48,378 bases of DNA from an uncultured Lachnospiraceae bacterium (GTDB taxonomy: Bacteria; Bacillota; Clostridia; Eubacteriales; Anaerofustaceae), in assembly GCA_944381375.1 (NCBI GenBank), contig CALWKX010000026.1, positions 1 through 48,378 of the forward strand, given 5' to 3'. Of this stretch, positions 34,869 through 43,959 are shown in pieces (position 1 is the first letter of the stretch; each line of letters begins with the position of its first letter). Below the pieces are notes generated by a model. It had not been told where the DNA came from. It worked only from the letters and a program-made list of their open reading frames with translations, and made no database searches. Both the position numbers and the translations under genes were made by a program.

Positions 34869-35762
34869 TCATAAATTATTATGTTGTTTAACGCATAAGG
34901 CGTTTTTCTTTAAATATTTTATACCGCGCCATGCCAAAGATGAATCCCCGTATTTTTTATTAAACTCATCTTCGCCCATCTCGATAATAAAATCAAGTTC
35001 CGGATAAGCCAATTCCAAAGATGTAGTGAAATTGATGTTAGTTGTTTTTTGTGCAGTTTCGTTGTAAGGGCATACCTCTTGACATATATCACATCCATAT
35101 ATATATCTAGTCTTGTTATAAGGTATTGCTTTTTGAGTCATATACGAAATGCAATTTTTATAATCAAACCCTTTTTCGGAATATGCGCCGAGAGGACACG
35201 CTTTTATGCACTTATTGCATTTTGTGCATAAGCATGACGAAATAGGTTGTATGTTCGCCTCAAGATTTATATCGGTAAGAATATGTCCAAGGAATATATA
35301 ACTTCCGTATTTTTCATTTATCAAAAATCCATTTTTACCTATAAAGCCGAGCCCTGCCGCATATGCCATCATTCTGTCTGAAAGTCTGCCCGTATCAACG
35401 AAAATTTTATATCTGCATGGAAATTCAGAGCTAAACTCGTGCATAATTCTTTCAGCTATTTTTTTCAAAACAATATGATAATCTTTTCCGTACGCACACT
35501 TCGATATTATTCCGCGCTCTGACATATCCTTGAAAGGTTCTATATGCATATTATAGCATACGCCGAATGCTATAGCCCCTTTGATTTCGCGCCATACGCT
35601 TTCAGGATCGAGTCTTTCTGAAAAACTTCCTTTAAAGAAAGCTAAGTCATTAATATCTTTTTTCAGATATTGGGAATGTATTGATTTTAGAAGATTTAAA
35701 TCAACAATTCCTATTATGTCAGCGCCTGCTTTACGCGCTGCGTTCTCAAGAAAAGTTTTCAT
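34869..35762 (-). CDS. queG: Epoxyqueuosine reductase QueG
   Basis: Cobalamin-dependent iron-sulfur enzyme that makes queuosine from epoxyqueuosine at position 34 of tRNA. The 297 residues show two 4Fe-4S motifs: CTKCNKCIKACPLGAY and CDICQEVCPYN, plus the N-terminal cobalamin domain and GFIGKNGFLI. Many QueG proteins carry extra C-terminal HEAT repeats; this is the short form. It overlaps the end of coaE by 17 bases. No other queuosine gene (queA, tgt, queCDEF) is in the window. Confidence 0.93.
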   Translation of the reverse strand: MKTFLENAARKAGADIIGIVDLNLLKSIHSQYLKKDINDLAFFKGSFSERLDPESVWREIKGAIAFGVCYNMHIEPFKDMSERGIISKCAYGKDYHIVLKKIAERIMHEFSSEFPCRYKIFVDTGRLSDRMMAYAAGLGFIGKNGFLINEKYGSYIFLGHILTDINLEANIQPISSCLCTKCNKCIKACPLGAYSEKGFDYKNCISYMTQKAIPYNKTRYIYGCDICQEVCPYNETAQKTTNINFTTSLELAYPELDFIIEMGEDEFNKKYGDSSLAWRGIKYLKKNALCVKQHNNL

Positions 35763-36348
35763 TTAACAACATCTCATAAAATTTATCGACTGCTTTTTCC
35801 AATCCAACCATATCATCGTCATTATATATAACATAATCAGCGTATTTAATTTTTTCTATAAGCGGCATTTGAGAAGATATGCGTTTACGAACTTCTTCTT
35901 CAGTCAAAGAGCTTCGCTCAACAACTCTTGATATTCTGTGCTCTTCATCTGAATATACGACAAGCGTAATATCGACTTCATTCTGCAAGCCGGCTTCGAT
36001 AAGCAATGGACAGTCATAGATAGCAAAGTCCATACCTGTTTTTCTGCATAAAGCAACATCTTGCTTGAAATATTTATTTACTAAAGGATGAATAATGTCG
36101 TTTAATTTTTTAAGCTTATCGGAATCATTAAAAACTATATCGGCTACAGCTTGCTTGTCTACAGTATTATTTTTCACAACTGACTTACCATAGCAATTTA
36201 ATAATTGCTCGATTACTTTTTCTTCATTCAATGCTTTTGCCGATAAAACATCCGCATCAATAACATGTATATTATATTTATTTTTCAGTATATTTGATAC
36301 TGTGCTTTTGCCGCTACCGATTCCTCCTGTGATACCTATAATTTTCAT
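35746..36348 (-). CDS. coaE: Dephospho-CoA kinase
   Basis: Last step of coenzyme A synthesis. The 200 residues show the P-loop GITGGIGSGKST at about 5-16, VIDADVLSAKAL, and the LID-region signature R(I)SSQMP near residue 150. Its ATG follows polA's stop codon after one base. The polA-coaE pair is a common bacterial arrangement. The end overlaps queG. Confidence 0.96.
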   Translation of the reverse strand: MKIIGITGGIGSGKSTVSNILKNKYNIHVIDADVLSAKALNEEKVIEQLLNCYGKSVVKNNTVDKQAVADIVFNDSDKLKKLNDIIHPLVNKYFKQDVALCRKTGMDFAIYDCPLLIEAGLQNEVDITLVVYSDEEHRISRVVERSSLTEEEVRKRISSQMPLIEKIKYADYVIYNDDDMVGLEKAVDKFYEMLLNENFS

Positions 36349-36349
36349 G

Positions 36350-38947
36350 TTATTTTGCCTCGTACCAATCTTTGCCTACAGATACATTAGCGACAAGTGG
36401 CACATCGAATTCAACGGCGTTTTCCATTTCATGCTTTAACAAAAATGCGGCTTTTTCGACTTCATCTTTTGGAGAATCTATAATTAATTCGTCGTGTATT
36501 TGAAGCATGAGCTTAGCTTTAAGCCCTTCGCACTTTAATCGTTCGCTCACATTGACCATTGCTATTTTTATTATGTCAGCAGCAGTTCCCTGAATAGGAG
36601 TATTAAGCGCCGTGCGCTCAGCAAAAGAACGCAGAGTATAATTAGATGAATTAATATCATTCAAATATCTTCTTCTGCCGAATAAGGTTGCAACATAACC
36701 ATTCTCTTTAGCAAAAGCAACTATATCGGACATATATTTTTTTACTCCGATAAATTCGTTTAAATATTTGTCTATATATTCCTGAGCCGCTTTTTTTGTT
36801 ATGTGCAGCCCCTTGCCTAATCCGAAATCGCTTATACCGTATATTATACCAAAATTAACTGCCTTGGCCTGAGAACGTTGCTGCGATGTTACTTCGTCAA
36901 CAGGCACATTAAAAACTTCCGATGCAGTGATTGTGTGTATATCAAGATTATTTCTGAATGCGCTGCACATATGCTTGTCCTTGGATATATGTGCAAGAAC
37001 TCTTAGTTCTATTTGAGAATAATCAGCGCTGACTATCATATTACCGTTCGAAGGCACAAACGCTTTTCGTATTTGCCTTCCATCTTCTGTTTTAATTGGG
37101 ATGTTTTGCAAATTCGGGTTAGAGGAAGAAATCCTTCCCGTCGTTGTTATTGTCTGATTAAATGTAGAATGTATTCGATTATCCTTCGAGATTATTTTCG
37201 TCAAACCTTTGATATATGTTGAATTTATCTTACTAATTTTTCTTAACTGTATTATCATTGGAATGACAGGATGCTTATCTTTAAGTTTTTCCAAAACTTC
37301 GGCATCTGTAGAATATCCCGTCTTTTTCTTCTTGATTACAGGCAGTTTTAATTCATCAAATAGATATGCTCCGAGCTGCTTTGTAGAATTGATATTAAAG
37401 TCTTTTCCTTTTTTTGCTATTGAGAGTATTTCGTTAGTAAGTTTTGAACATTCTTTATCATATTCATCACCCAAAGCATTAAGGACTGAAATATCTACGC
37501 AAAATCCTTCCGATTCCATATCTGCAAGTACTTTTATAAGTTTATGTTCGATGTCATAATACAGAACGTCCATGTCCATCTCTTTTAATTTTGCGTCAAA
37601 AATTTCATATAATTCTTTTATAGCTTTCGCATGAGCGCTCAGTAGATTTTCATCTATGTCGGACGAATCAAAAAAACTGGCCTGTTTTGGAGATACGCTC
37701 TCCCCTATTTGTACATTGAGATACTTATTTGAGAGCCACTCTAATGAATACCTTTCATCAGACGGATCTATAAGATATGCTGCAATATACACATCAAAGA
37801 TAAAACCTTCGGCTTTGTATCCCTTTTCTTTTAGATACTTATATACAGGTTTCAGATTGTGCATTACCTTTTTTATATTAACGTTTTCCGAAAAGCTTTT
37901 TATATAATTTTCATCAGGATTTTTTATGATACGATAATCCTCATCATCAAGAATACATAAATACTCACAATCGTTTATTATGAAAAATTGAGATATAACC
38001 GTTTTATTTTTATAATTCTCCAATATTTTAGGCGAATTTAGCACATTAAATTTGTAATCATTTTTTTTTGAATTAACTGCTTTATATTCAATGCCTAAAG
38101 TTTTAAGAATACTTTTCATCTCCAGACGATTAAGTATATTTATTACTTCTTCTTTTCTGAAATCATAACCGCCGTATTCTTCAAAAGTAGGTTCTAAAGG
38201 CGTCTGACGCGCAATGCGGCCTAATTCAAGACTCATATACGCAGATTGTTTTCCATCTATCAGTTTATCCTTGAGCTTGCCTTTAATATCTTCAATATGC
38301 TCATATATCCCGTCTATGCTATTGTATTGCCGTACCAGTTCTAAAGCAGTTTTCTCGCCAATACCGGTCACCCCCGGGATATTATCAGACTTATCGCCCA
38401 TTAAGGCTTTTAAATCAATAAGCTGGTGCGGTGTTAAACCGTATGTGGTTTTTATATATTCTTTGTTTGCAATAACAGTATCGCTTACGCCTTTTCTTGC
38501 ATAAATTACGCTTGTATTATCACTAACTAACTGAAAAGAATCGCGATCGCCTGTTACGATATAAGCGGTTATATTATTTTTATCTGCTGCTTGGGTCACT
38601 TCTCCTATAATATCGTCTGCTTCGTAATTTTCACATGAAAGCGTCATGACATTGGCGTTTTTTAGAATATCCATAACTATCGGCACTTGCTGCCTAAGCG
38701 GCTCCGGCATCGGTTGCCTGTGAGCTTTATAATCTTTATAAATAGAATTTCGGAAAGTTGTTTTCCCTGCATCAAATGCGGCGCAGCAATAATCAGGCTT
38801 ATAATCATTTATAAGCTTTATAAGCATATTCATAAATCCATATATAGCGTTTGTAGGCGTACCGTCTCCTGCATGCATTGACCTTACACCGTAAAAGGCT
38901 TTATACAAAAGCGAAAATGAATCTATGATAATGAGTTTCTTATTCAT
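36350..38947 (-). CDS. polA: DNA polymerase I
   Basis: Repair and Okazaki-fragment polymerase. The 865 residues have an N-terminal 5'-3' exonuclease (LIIIDSFSLLYKAFYG, YEADDIIGEV, LMGDKSDNIPGV), a middle domain, and a C-terminal family A polymerase with motif A VSADYSQIELRVLAHIS, motif B SQAKAVNFGIIYG and motif C LQIHDELI. The middle domain lacks the acidic DxE start of the 3'-5' exonuclease (region ISQFFIIND), so proofreading is probably absent, as in many Firmicutes. Start ATG 38947 chosen because AAGGAT lies six bases upstream; it overlaps the pepT stop codon by eight bases. Confidence 0.97.
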   Translation of the reverse strand: MNKKLIIIDSFSLLYKAFYGVRSMHAGDGTPTNAIYGFMNMLIKLINDYKPDYCCAAFDAGKTTFRNSIYKDYKAHRQPMPEPLRQQVPIVMDILKNANVMTLSCENYEADDIIGEVTQAADKNNITAYIVTGDRDSFQLVSDNTSVIYARKGVSDTVIANKEYIKTTYGLTPHQLIDLKALMGDKSDNIPGVTGIGEKTALELVRQYNSIDGIYEHIEDIKGKLKDKLIDGKQSAYMSLELGRIARQTPLEPTFEEYGGYDFRKEEVINILNRLEMKSILKTLGIEYKAVNSKKNDYKFNVLNSPKILENYKNKTVISQFFIINDCEYLCILDDEDYRIIKNPDENYIKSFSENVNIKKVMHNLKPVYKYLKEKGYKAEGFIFDVYIAAYLIDPSDERYSLEWLSNKYLNVQIGESVSPKQASFFDSSDIDENLLSAHAKAIKELYEIFDAKLKEMDMDVLYYDIEHKLIKVLADMESEGFCVDISVLNALGDEYDKECSKLTNEILSIAKKGKDFNINSTKQLGAYLFDELKLPVIKKKKTGYSTDAEVLEKLKDKHPVIPMIIQLRKISKINSTYIKGLTKIISKDNRIHSTFNQTITTTGRISSSNPNLQNIPIKTEDGRQIRKAFVPSNGNMIVSADYSQIELRVLAHISKDKHMCSAFRNNLDIHTITASEVFNVPVDEVTSQQRSQAKAVNFGIIYGISDFGLGKGLHITKKAAQEYIDKYLNEFIGVKKYMSDIVAFAKENGYVATLFGRRRYLNDINSSNYTLRSFAERTALNTPIQGTAADIIKIAMVNVSERLKCEGLKAKLMLQIHDELIIDSPKDEVEKAAFLLKHEMENAVEFDVPLVANVSVGKDWYEAK

Positions 38948-40184
38948 TTGGCGATCCTTGCCGCGCATATAAAGACGCTATATTCAATAGAAGATCAACC
39001 GTTTTATCCATAGCTTGAGTAGTTATATATTCGTATCTGCCATGAAAATTATGCCCTCCGGTACCGAGATTAGGGCAAGGCAGCCCCATATACGAAAGTC
39101 TTGCGCCGTCAGTTCCTCCGCGTATGGGAATAATTATCGGTTCTTCCCCCATAATCTCAAGCGCCTTACAAGCATTTTTTATAAGATGAAAATTATCTTC
39201 AATGATCTGCTTCATGTTTTTGTATGATTCTTCAAATGATACTTCCGCAAGATTCATTTCATATTTGCTATTCAAGTAATTTGCGATAGCTTCGAACCTT
39301 TTCTGCAGCGCTGTAAGCTTACTTGCATCATGATCTCTGAGGATAAAAATCATAGAAGTATTCTCAATGCCGCCGCTTATTTCATTAAGGTGCCAAAAAC
39401 CCTCATAGCCTTCAGTATGTTGCGGGGTTTTAGCTATATCAAGCATATTGACAAATTCATTTGCAAGCAGGATTGAATTAATCATTTTATTTTTAGCATC
39501 TCCCGGATGAATGCTAACGCCTTTTATATTAACGCAGGCAGTGCTGGCGTTAAAATTTTCATATTCGATCTCGCCAAAAGCACCTCCGTCGACAGTATAC
39601 GCAAAATCAGCGCCGAAAGAAGCTACATCAAAATACTCCGCTCCCGAACCTATTTCTTCGTCCGGTGTAAAACCTATTTTAATCTCACCATGACTCGGTG
39701 CATTACCAGTGAGCATACGTTGAGCCATCGTCATTATTTCGGCTACACCCGCTTTGTCATCGGCTCCCAAAAGAGTGGTTCCGTCGGTCGTTATCAGAGT
39801 TTGTCCCATATAATTCTTCAACGAATCAAATTCCGATACTTTCATTACGATGCCAAGCTTTTCATTGAGAATTATATTGCTGCCGTCATAATTTTCGATG
39901 ATTTTTGCTTTTATATTGCCGCCGGGCATTTCATCAGTGGTATCCATATGCGCTATAAAACCAAGAGTTGTTTTAGTGCTGCAATCTTTGCTGGCAGGTA
40001 TGGCGGCAGTCACATATCCGTATTCAGAAACATTCACTCTTTCGGCTCCCATATCTCTCAATTCTTGCGCCAACATATGCGCAAATTCGAGTTGACTGTA
40101 AGTGCTGGGCACGTTTTGTGAAGTATGGTCTGAAGTAGTATCGTATTTTATATATCTCAAAAATCTTTCAAACGCTTTTTCCAT
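38940..40184 (-). CDS. pepT: Peptidase T (tripeptide aminopeptidase)
   Basis: Zinc aminopeptidase of the M20B family that removes N-terminal residues from tripeptides. The 414 residues show the metal ligands in FIAHMDTTDE, GADDKAGVAE, FTPDEEIGSGA, TVDGGAFGEIEYE and GTGGHNFHGRYEY. Its ATG sits one base after the purB stop codon. The overlap with polA downstream suggests coupled translation. Confidence 0.95.
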   Translation of the reverse strand: MEKAFERFLRYIKYDTTSDHTSQNVPSTYSQLEFAHMLAQELRDMGAERVNVSEYGYVTAAIPASKDCSTKTTLGFIAHMDTTDEMPGGNIKAKIIENYDGSNIILNEKLGIVMKVSEFDSLKNYMGQTLITTDGTTLLGADDKAGVAEIMTMAQRMLTGNAPSHGEIKIGFTPDEEIGSGAEYFDVASFGADFAYTVDGGAFGEIEYENFNASTACVNIKGVSIHPGDAKNKMINSILLANEFVNMLDIAKTPQHTEGYEGFWHLNEISGGIENTSMIFILRDHDASKLTALQKRFEAIANYLNSKYEMNLAEVSFEESYKNMKQIIEDNFHLIKNACKALEIMGEEPIIIPIRGGTDGARLSYMGLPCPNLGTGGHNFHGRYEYITTQAMDKTVDLLLNIASLYARQGSPNE

Positions 40185-40185
40185 T

Positions 40186-41622
40186 TTACACCTTCAAATT
40201 ATAATCTATACCCAATAGACTTTCATTTTCTTTAATTAACGGGAGCACCTTTTCAGTAATGTATTCTTGAGTTATAGCGCCGCTGCGTCCAGTGAATTTT
40301 ACAGGGTCAAGTATTTTATCTATATCTTCATTTGTCAGCATAAATTCTGGATCTTCAGCTATCATATATAAAAGATTGTTTTCTTTGCCCTCTTTTTTAA
40401 TTTCATATCCAGCTTTCATTGAGTACTGCCTTATTTTTTCGTGCAGCTTTTGTCTGTCGCCTCCTTTACTTACAGCGTGCATTAATATATTCTCTGTAGC
40501 CATAAAAGGAAGTTCTCTTTGTATATTTTTCTGAATTACTTTTTCATTTACTTCGATGCCGCTTACAATATTGAAAACTATGCCGAGAATTGCGTCAACC
40601 GCGAGAAAGGCCTGAGGAATTGTTATGCGCTTATTTGCAGAATCATCCAATGTACGTTCCAACCATTGAGTGCTTGCTGTCATCGCAGTATTCATAGTAA
40701 GCGTTTGAACATAACGAGCAAGAGAACACACTCTTTCACTTCTCATTGGATTGCGCTTGTACGCCATAGCTGAAGAACCGACCTGATTTTTTTCGAATGG
40801 TTCTTCCAACTCCTTTAAACCCTGCAAAAGCCGCATGTCACATGCAAACTTATGAGCGCTTTGGGATATGGAAGATAATAAATTAAGTATGCGGGAATCA
40901 AATTTCCTTGGATAAGTTTGCCCAGTTATAGGGAAATCATCACAAAAACCCATTTTTTTAACAACAAGCTTATTGAGCTTCTTGACTTTATCCTCATCAT
41001 TATCAAACAATTCCATAAAACTTGCCTGCGTGCCAGTAGTTCCTTTGACGCCTCTTAATCTGGCAGACTTTTCAACAAATTGAAGTTCTTCCATGTCAAG
41101 CATAAAATCACTTAGCCATAAAGCGGCTCTTTTCCCGACAGTAGTTAGCTGCGCAGGCTGAAAATGCGTAAATCCTAACGCAGGCATATCTTTATATTTT
41201 AAGGCGAAATCACTCAATGCGCTGATAGTATTAACAAGCTTGCGTTTTATAATACCAATGCCTTGATACATAAGAATTATATCTGTATTGTCTCCTACAA
41301 AAGCGCTTGTTGCGCCAGCGTGAATGATGCCCTTGGCATTTGGCGCAGCTTCTGCAAATGTATGAATATGAGCCATTACGTCATGGCGAAATTTTTTTTC
41401 ATATTCGGCAGCTTTTTCGTAATCTATATTGTATAAATTTTCCTTCATTTGAGCTATTTGCTCATCAGTAATGTTTATTCCAAGTTCTTTTTCAGACTCT
41501 GCAAGAGCCACCCAAAGCTTTCTCCATGTGGAAAATTTATTATCATCAGAAAAGACATGCAACATTTCAGTCGAAGCATATCTTTCGGCGAGCGGATTAC
41601 TGTAAACGGAATGATTATTCAT
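40186..41622 (-). CDS. purB: Adenylosuccinate lyase
   Basis: Catalyses two purine steps: SAICAR to AICAR and adenylosuccinate to AMP. The 478 residues belong to the fumarase/aspartase superfamily with the signature GSSAMAYKRNPMRSE near residue 283 and catalytic His regions in HTFAEAAPNAKGIIHAGATS and GFTHFQPAQ. GAGG precedes the ATG. It is the first gene of a six-gene minus-strand run behind a near-consensus promoter. Confidence 0.97.
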   Translation of the reverse strand: MNNHSVYSNPLAERYASTEMLHVFSDDNKFSTWRKLWVALAESEKELGINITDEQIAQMKENLYNIDYEKAAEYEKKFRHDVMAHIHTFAEAAPNAKGIIHAGATSAFVGDNTDIILMYQGIGIIKRKLVNTISALSDFALKYKDMPALGFTHFQPAQLTTVGKRAALWLSDFMLDMEELQFVEKSARLRGVKGTTGTQASFMELFDNDEDKVKKLNKLVVKKMGFCDDFPITGQTYPRKFDSRILNLLSSISQSAHKFACDMRLLQGLKELEEPFEKNQVGSSAMAYKRNPMRSERVCSLARYVQTLTMNTAMTASTQWLERTLDDSANKRITIPQAFLAVDAILGIVFNIVSGIEVNEKVIQKNIQRELPFMATENILMHAVSKGGDRQKLHEKIRQYSMKAGYEIKKEGKENNLLYMIAEDPEFMLTNEDIDKILDPVKFTGRSGAITQEYITEKVLPLIKENESLLGIDYNLKV

Positions 41623-41660
41623 GAGTACCTCTTATATAAACTAAATCTGCTTGATGATTA

Positions 41661-41689
41661 ATTATATGACCTATGCATATAAAAGTCAA
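41661..41689 (-). promoter_or_regulatory. Promoter of the purB-pepT-polA-coaE-queG-rpe run
   Basis: Minus strand TTGACT (41684-41689), 17-base spacer, perfect TATAAT (41661-41666). The purB start follows about 35 bases later. The intergenic space holds no purine riboswitch signature that I could see. Confidence 0.85.
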
Positions 41690-41734
41690 TTTAGCATCAA
41701 ATCATTCTTTATTTCATAATAAACATATAAACAA

Positions 41735-41758
41735 AAAAACGCCTTACACGGCGTTTTT
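41735..41758 (-). terminator. Terminator after the DtxR/MntR-type regulator
   Basis: A-run, ACGCC, six-base loop, GGCGT and T-run in either direction. On the minus strand it ends the regulator transcript and isolates purB. Confidence 0.85.
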
Positions 41759-41775
41759 AAAGCGCAAAGCTTAAG

Positions 41776-42159
41776 CTAATTATCAAGATCATTCATATGT
41801 TTCATAAAATATTTTTTCAATGCATTGAAACCTTCATCACTAACTACATGTTCCATACGGCAGGCATCTCTGACCGCAGTATCTTTGTCTACTCCCATGC
41901 GCGACAGTATTTCAGAAAAAAGTAAATGTTTTTCATATACGTGTTCAGCGTGCTCAAGTCCTTTAGGGGTAAGTGAAATTAAATGGTCATCATCCTTAAT
42001 AATAAATCCTTCTTTCTGAAGATTTTTCATCGCCACACTAACGCTTGCTTTTGAAACATTCATCTCGGTTGCTATATCTACAGACCGTACTTTAATACCT
42101 TTATTTTGCAATATTAGAATAATTTCCAAATAATCTTCCCCAGATTCATGTATGCTCAT
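41776..42159 (-). CDS. DtxR/MntR-family metal-dependent transcriptional regulator
   Basis: Small metal-sensing repressor of 127 residues. An N-terminal winged helix (VRSVDIATEMNVSKASVSVAMKNLQKEGF) is followed by the metal-binding dimerisation domain with HEXXH-like ligand residues in HAEHVYEKHLLFSEIL and CRMEHVVSDE. There is no C-terminal SH3-like domain, as in MntR-type short members. Whether it senses manganese or iron cannot be decided. No transporter gene is adjacent, so targets are probably elsewhere. A palindrome overlapping its promoter suggests autoregulation. Start ATG 42159 with AGGAG upstream. Confidence 0.85.
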   Translation of the reverse strand: MSIHESGEDYLEIILILQNKGIKVRSVDIATEMNVSKASVSVAMKNLQKEGFIIKDDDHLISLTPKGLEHAEHVYEKHLLFSEILSRMGVDKDTAVRDACRMEHVVSDEGFNALKKYFMKHMNDLDN

Positions 42160-42208
42160 GCAATAACTCCTCTCATAAATTTGAGGTTTTAGAAAGATGG
42201 TTTGAAAT

Positions 42209-42228
42209 AAGTTAGTATATGCTAACTT
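42209..42228. promoter_or_regulatory. Candidate DtxR/MntR operator
   Basis: AAGTTAG, a six-base TATATG centre, then CTAACTT: perfect seven-base arms. The sequence resembles TTAG...CTAA operators of the DtxR/MntR family. It lies just downstream of the regulator's promoter (42235-42263), where bound protein would block transcription. Confidence 0.65.
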
Positions 42229-42234
42229 ATTATA

Positions 42235-42263
42235 AGTTTAACTCATTTTTTATTTACAGTCAA
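42235..42263 (-). promoter_or_regulatory. Promoter of the DtxR/MntR-type regulator
   Basis: Minus strand TTGACT (42258-42263), 17-base spacer and TAAACT (42235-42240, four of six). A TATAAT sequence a few bases further on is an alternative -10 box but would be badly spaced. Confidence 0.5.
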
Positions 42264-42365
42264 GTCACGTTAATACTTATATGAATATTTAGATCAACGC
42301 AAACTAAATTTAATATGAATAAAAAATATTTTGAATTGTAACATTTTTCTTTTGTTTATATACTT

Positions 42366-42394
42366 TTGCAGGCGCAGGATATGTATTATATAAT
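42366..42394 (+). promoter_or_regulatory. Promoter of the broken GyrI-like gene
   Basis: TTGCAG (42366-42371), 17-base spacer and perfect TATAAT (42389-42394), followed by AAGGAG and ATG at 42449. The start signals remain intact although the coding frame is broken. Confidence 0.6.
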
Positions 42395-42448
42395 TATTAA
42401 GAGCAAACAAAGTATGATAAATTTCTAATTAATAAAAAGGAGTATTAA

Positions 42449-43083
42449 ATGGCGTTCGATTTTAAAAAAGAATACAAGGAATTCTATCTGCCCCCCAATA
42501 AAACCCGGCATTATTAAAATTCCTAAAATGAATTATATTGCAGTCAGAGGCAAAGGCAATCCAAATGATGAAAAAGGCGATTATAAAAATACTATTGGTT
42601 TATTATACGGAGTTGCTTATACAATAAAAATGAGCTATAAAGGTGCTTATAAAATAGAAGGTTTCTTTGAATATGTTGTTCCGCCGCTTGAAGGATTTTG
42701 GTGGCAAGATAATACAAAAGAAATAGATTACAATGAAAAGAAGATTTAAACTTTATTTCTACAATCAGATTGCCTGACTTTGTAACAAAAGCAAATTTCG
42801 ACTGGGCAATAGAAGAAGCAACTAAAAAAAGAAAATGGATTTTTCCAAAGTGGAATTTTTTACTTATGATGAAGGTACTTGCGTTCAATGTATGCATATA
42901 GGCAGTTATGACGATGAGCCTGCAACAGTAGAATTAATGCATAACTATATGAAAGAAAATGGTTATTCATTAGATATAAATGATAATAGATATCATCACG
43001 AAATCTACTTAAGCGATCCAAGAAAATGTGATGCAAGTAAATTAAAGACAGTAATAAGACATCCGATCAAGAAAATCAATTGA
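42449..43083 (+). pseudogene. GyrI-like small-molecule-binding protein, frameshifted three times
   Basis: Pieced together from three frames it matches a GyrI-like (SOUL/GyrI superfamily) protein: MAFDFKKEYKEFYLPP, then IIKIPKMNYIAVRGKGNPN, EGFFEYVVPPLEGFWW, LPDFVTKANFDWAIEEATKK and finally FFTYDEGTCVQCMHIGSYDD. The breaks lie near 42497 (one extra base), near 42743 (one base lost) and near 42832 (one base lost), all in runs of A. The original start is ATG 42449 with AAGGAG six bases upstream. Three single-base errors in A-runs could also be sequencing errors, but the neighbouring genes are broken by larger events too. The family often detoxifies or senses small molecules; no working product is expected. 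Confidence 0.8.
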
Positions 43084-43306
43084 AAAAATCATTAATATCA
43101 AGGAAAGACTGCATAAGGGAGAATCCTCTTTCTGCGGCTTTGTAATTGGCCGGAATAATTAATAATCACAAAAACAATTTCTTAGCGAATAAAATGGATC
43201 ACGCTATGAAAAGCAAGGATATTATTATCTTCCTATCGGAAATAATTTACGCACAATGACCTACGGCGGCGGAAATAAATTCCTTGCCGCCGTTTTCATT
43301 TACAGT
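43084..43306. other. Gap with a hairpin, no gene seen
   Basis: No coding frame with start signals. A GC-rich hairpin lies at 43264-43292, CGGCGG...CCGCCG followed by TTTT on the plus strand, a possible terminator. The rest looks like unreadable remnant sequence. Confidence 0.5.
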
Positions 43307-43956
43307 TTATTCGGTTTTGTTGCCCTCCGGCATGTAATATTCATAGCCGTTTTCTTGTTCAAACTGTTCTCCAAACTGCTCATAATAACCTCTGTTGGTA
43401 AATTCGTAAGGGCTGTCCTCTTTGCCAAATATCATTTCCGGAAGATTGATAAGCAAAAAACACAGAACAAACATTGCAACCATTCCCATAATCCATTGCT
43501 TAAGATTCGCATGATTGTTTTTATTGAACACAACCTTTTTTGCAAGAAGAACGCCCACAGGCAGAAAGCCGAACAGCGAAGTTACAAGCCCTGGCGAGTA
43601 TAGATTATTCATTCCATATTCGGCAAAAATTTTCATATCGCTGAAACCGATAACCAAATGTATTACTACCTCAAAGAATGAAAACACCATTACGGCCAAT
43701 ACTGCAGGCTTTCCGAACTTAAAGAATTTGAGTACAATGCATCCAAGCACAACTGCACCAAAGTTGGTAATCATATCGGTCAGCCTGTTCATTGGATAAC
43801 GGCTTAAAATATTCGAACCGTAACAGCAATGGTGCAGAGAATGTTGATTTTATCCCAAGTTTGACGATTCTTGTAAAGCTGATAGCCAAGTATGATGCCA
43901 ATTGCCGCCATCACATAAAGCCAAATTGAAAGCCAAGCATTTATAATTGTTTCCAT
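43307..43956 (-). pseudogene. Small membrane protein of HXXEE type, broken by an internal deletion
   Basis: Two pieces. A 50-codon N-terminal piece starts at ATG 43956 behind a perfect AGGAGG site and reads METIINAWLSIWLYVM, one transmembrane helix, ending at a TAA at 43804-43806. The rest is open from an internal ATG at 43792 (SRYPMNRLTDMITNF in register) and holds about four transmembrane helices, ending with KEDSPYEFTNRGYYEQF. The relative at 45486 shares RYPMN and the SPY...GYxE tail. The part between the pieces, which in HXXEE-domain proteins carries the H..EE motif, is missing. It lies four bases after the end of the CocE-type gene and was probably its operon partner. The family call is from memory and moderately sure. 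Confidence 0.6.
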
Positions 43957-43959
43957 AGA

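Noticed and set aside
42496-42835. Ribosomal frameshifting in the GyrI-like gene
   Set aside because: Three separate shifts in both directions at A-runs are not a programmed arrangement; mutation or sequencing error explains them better.
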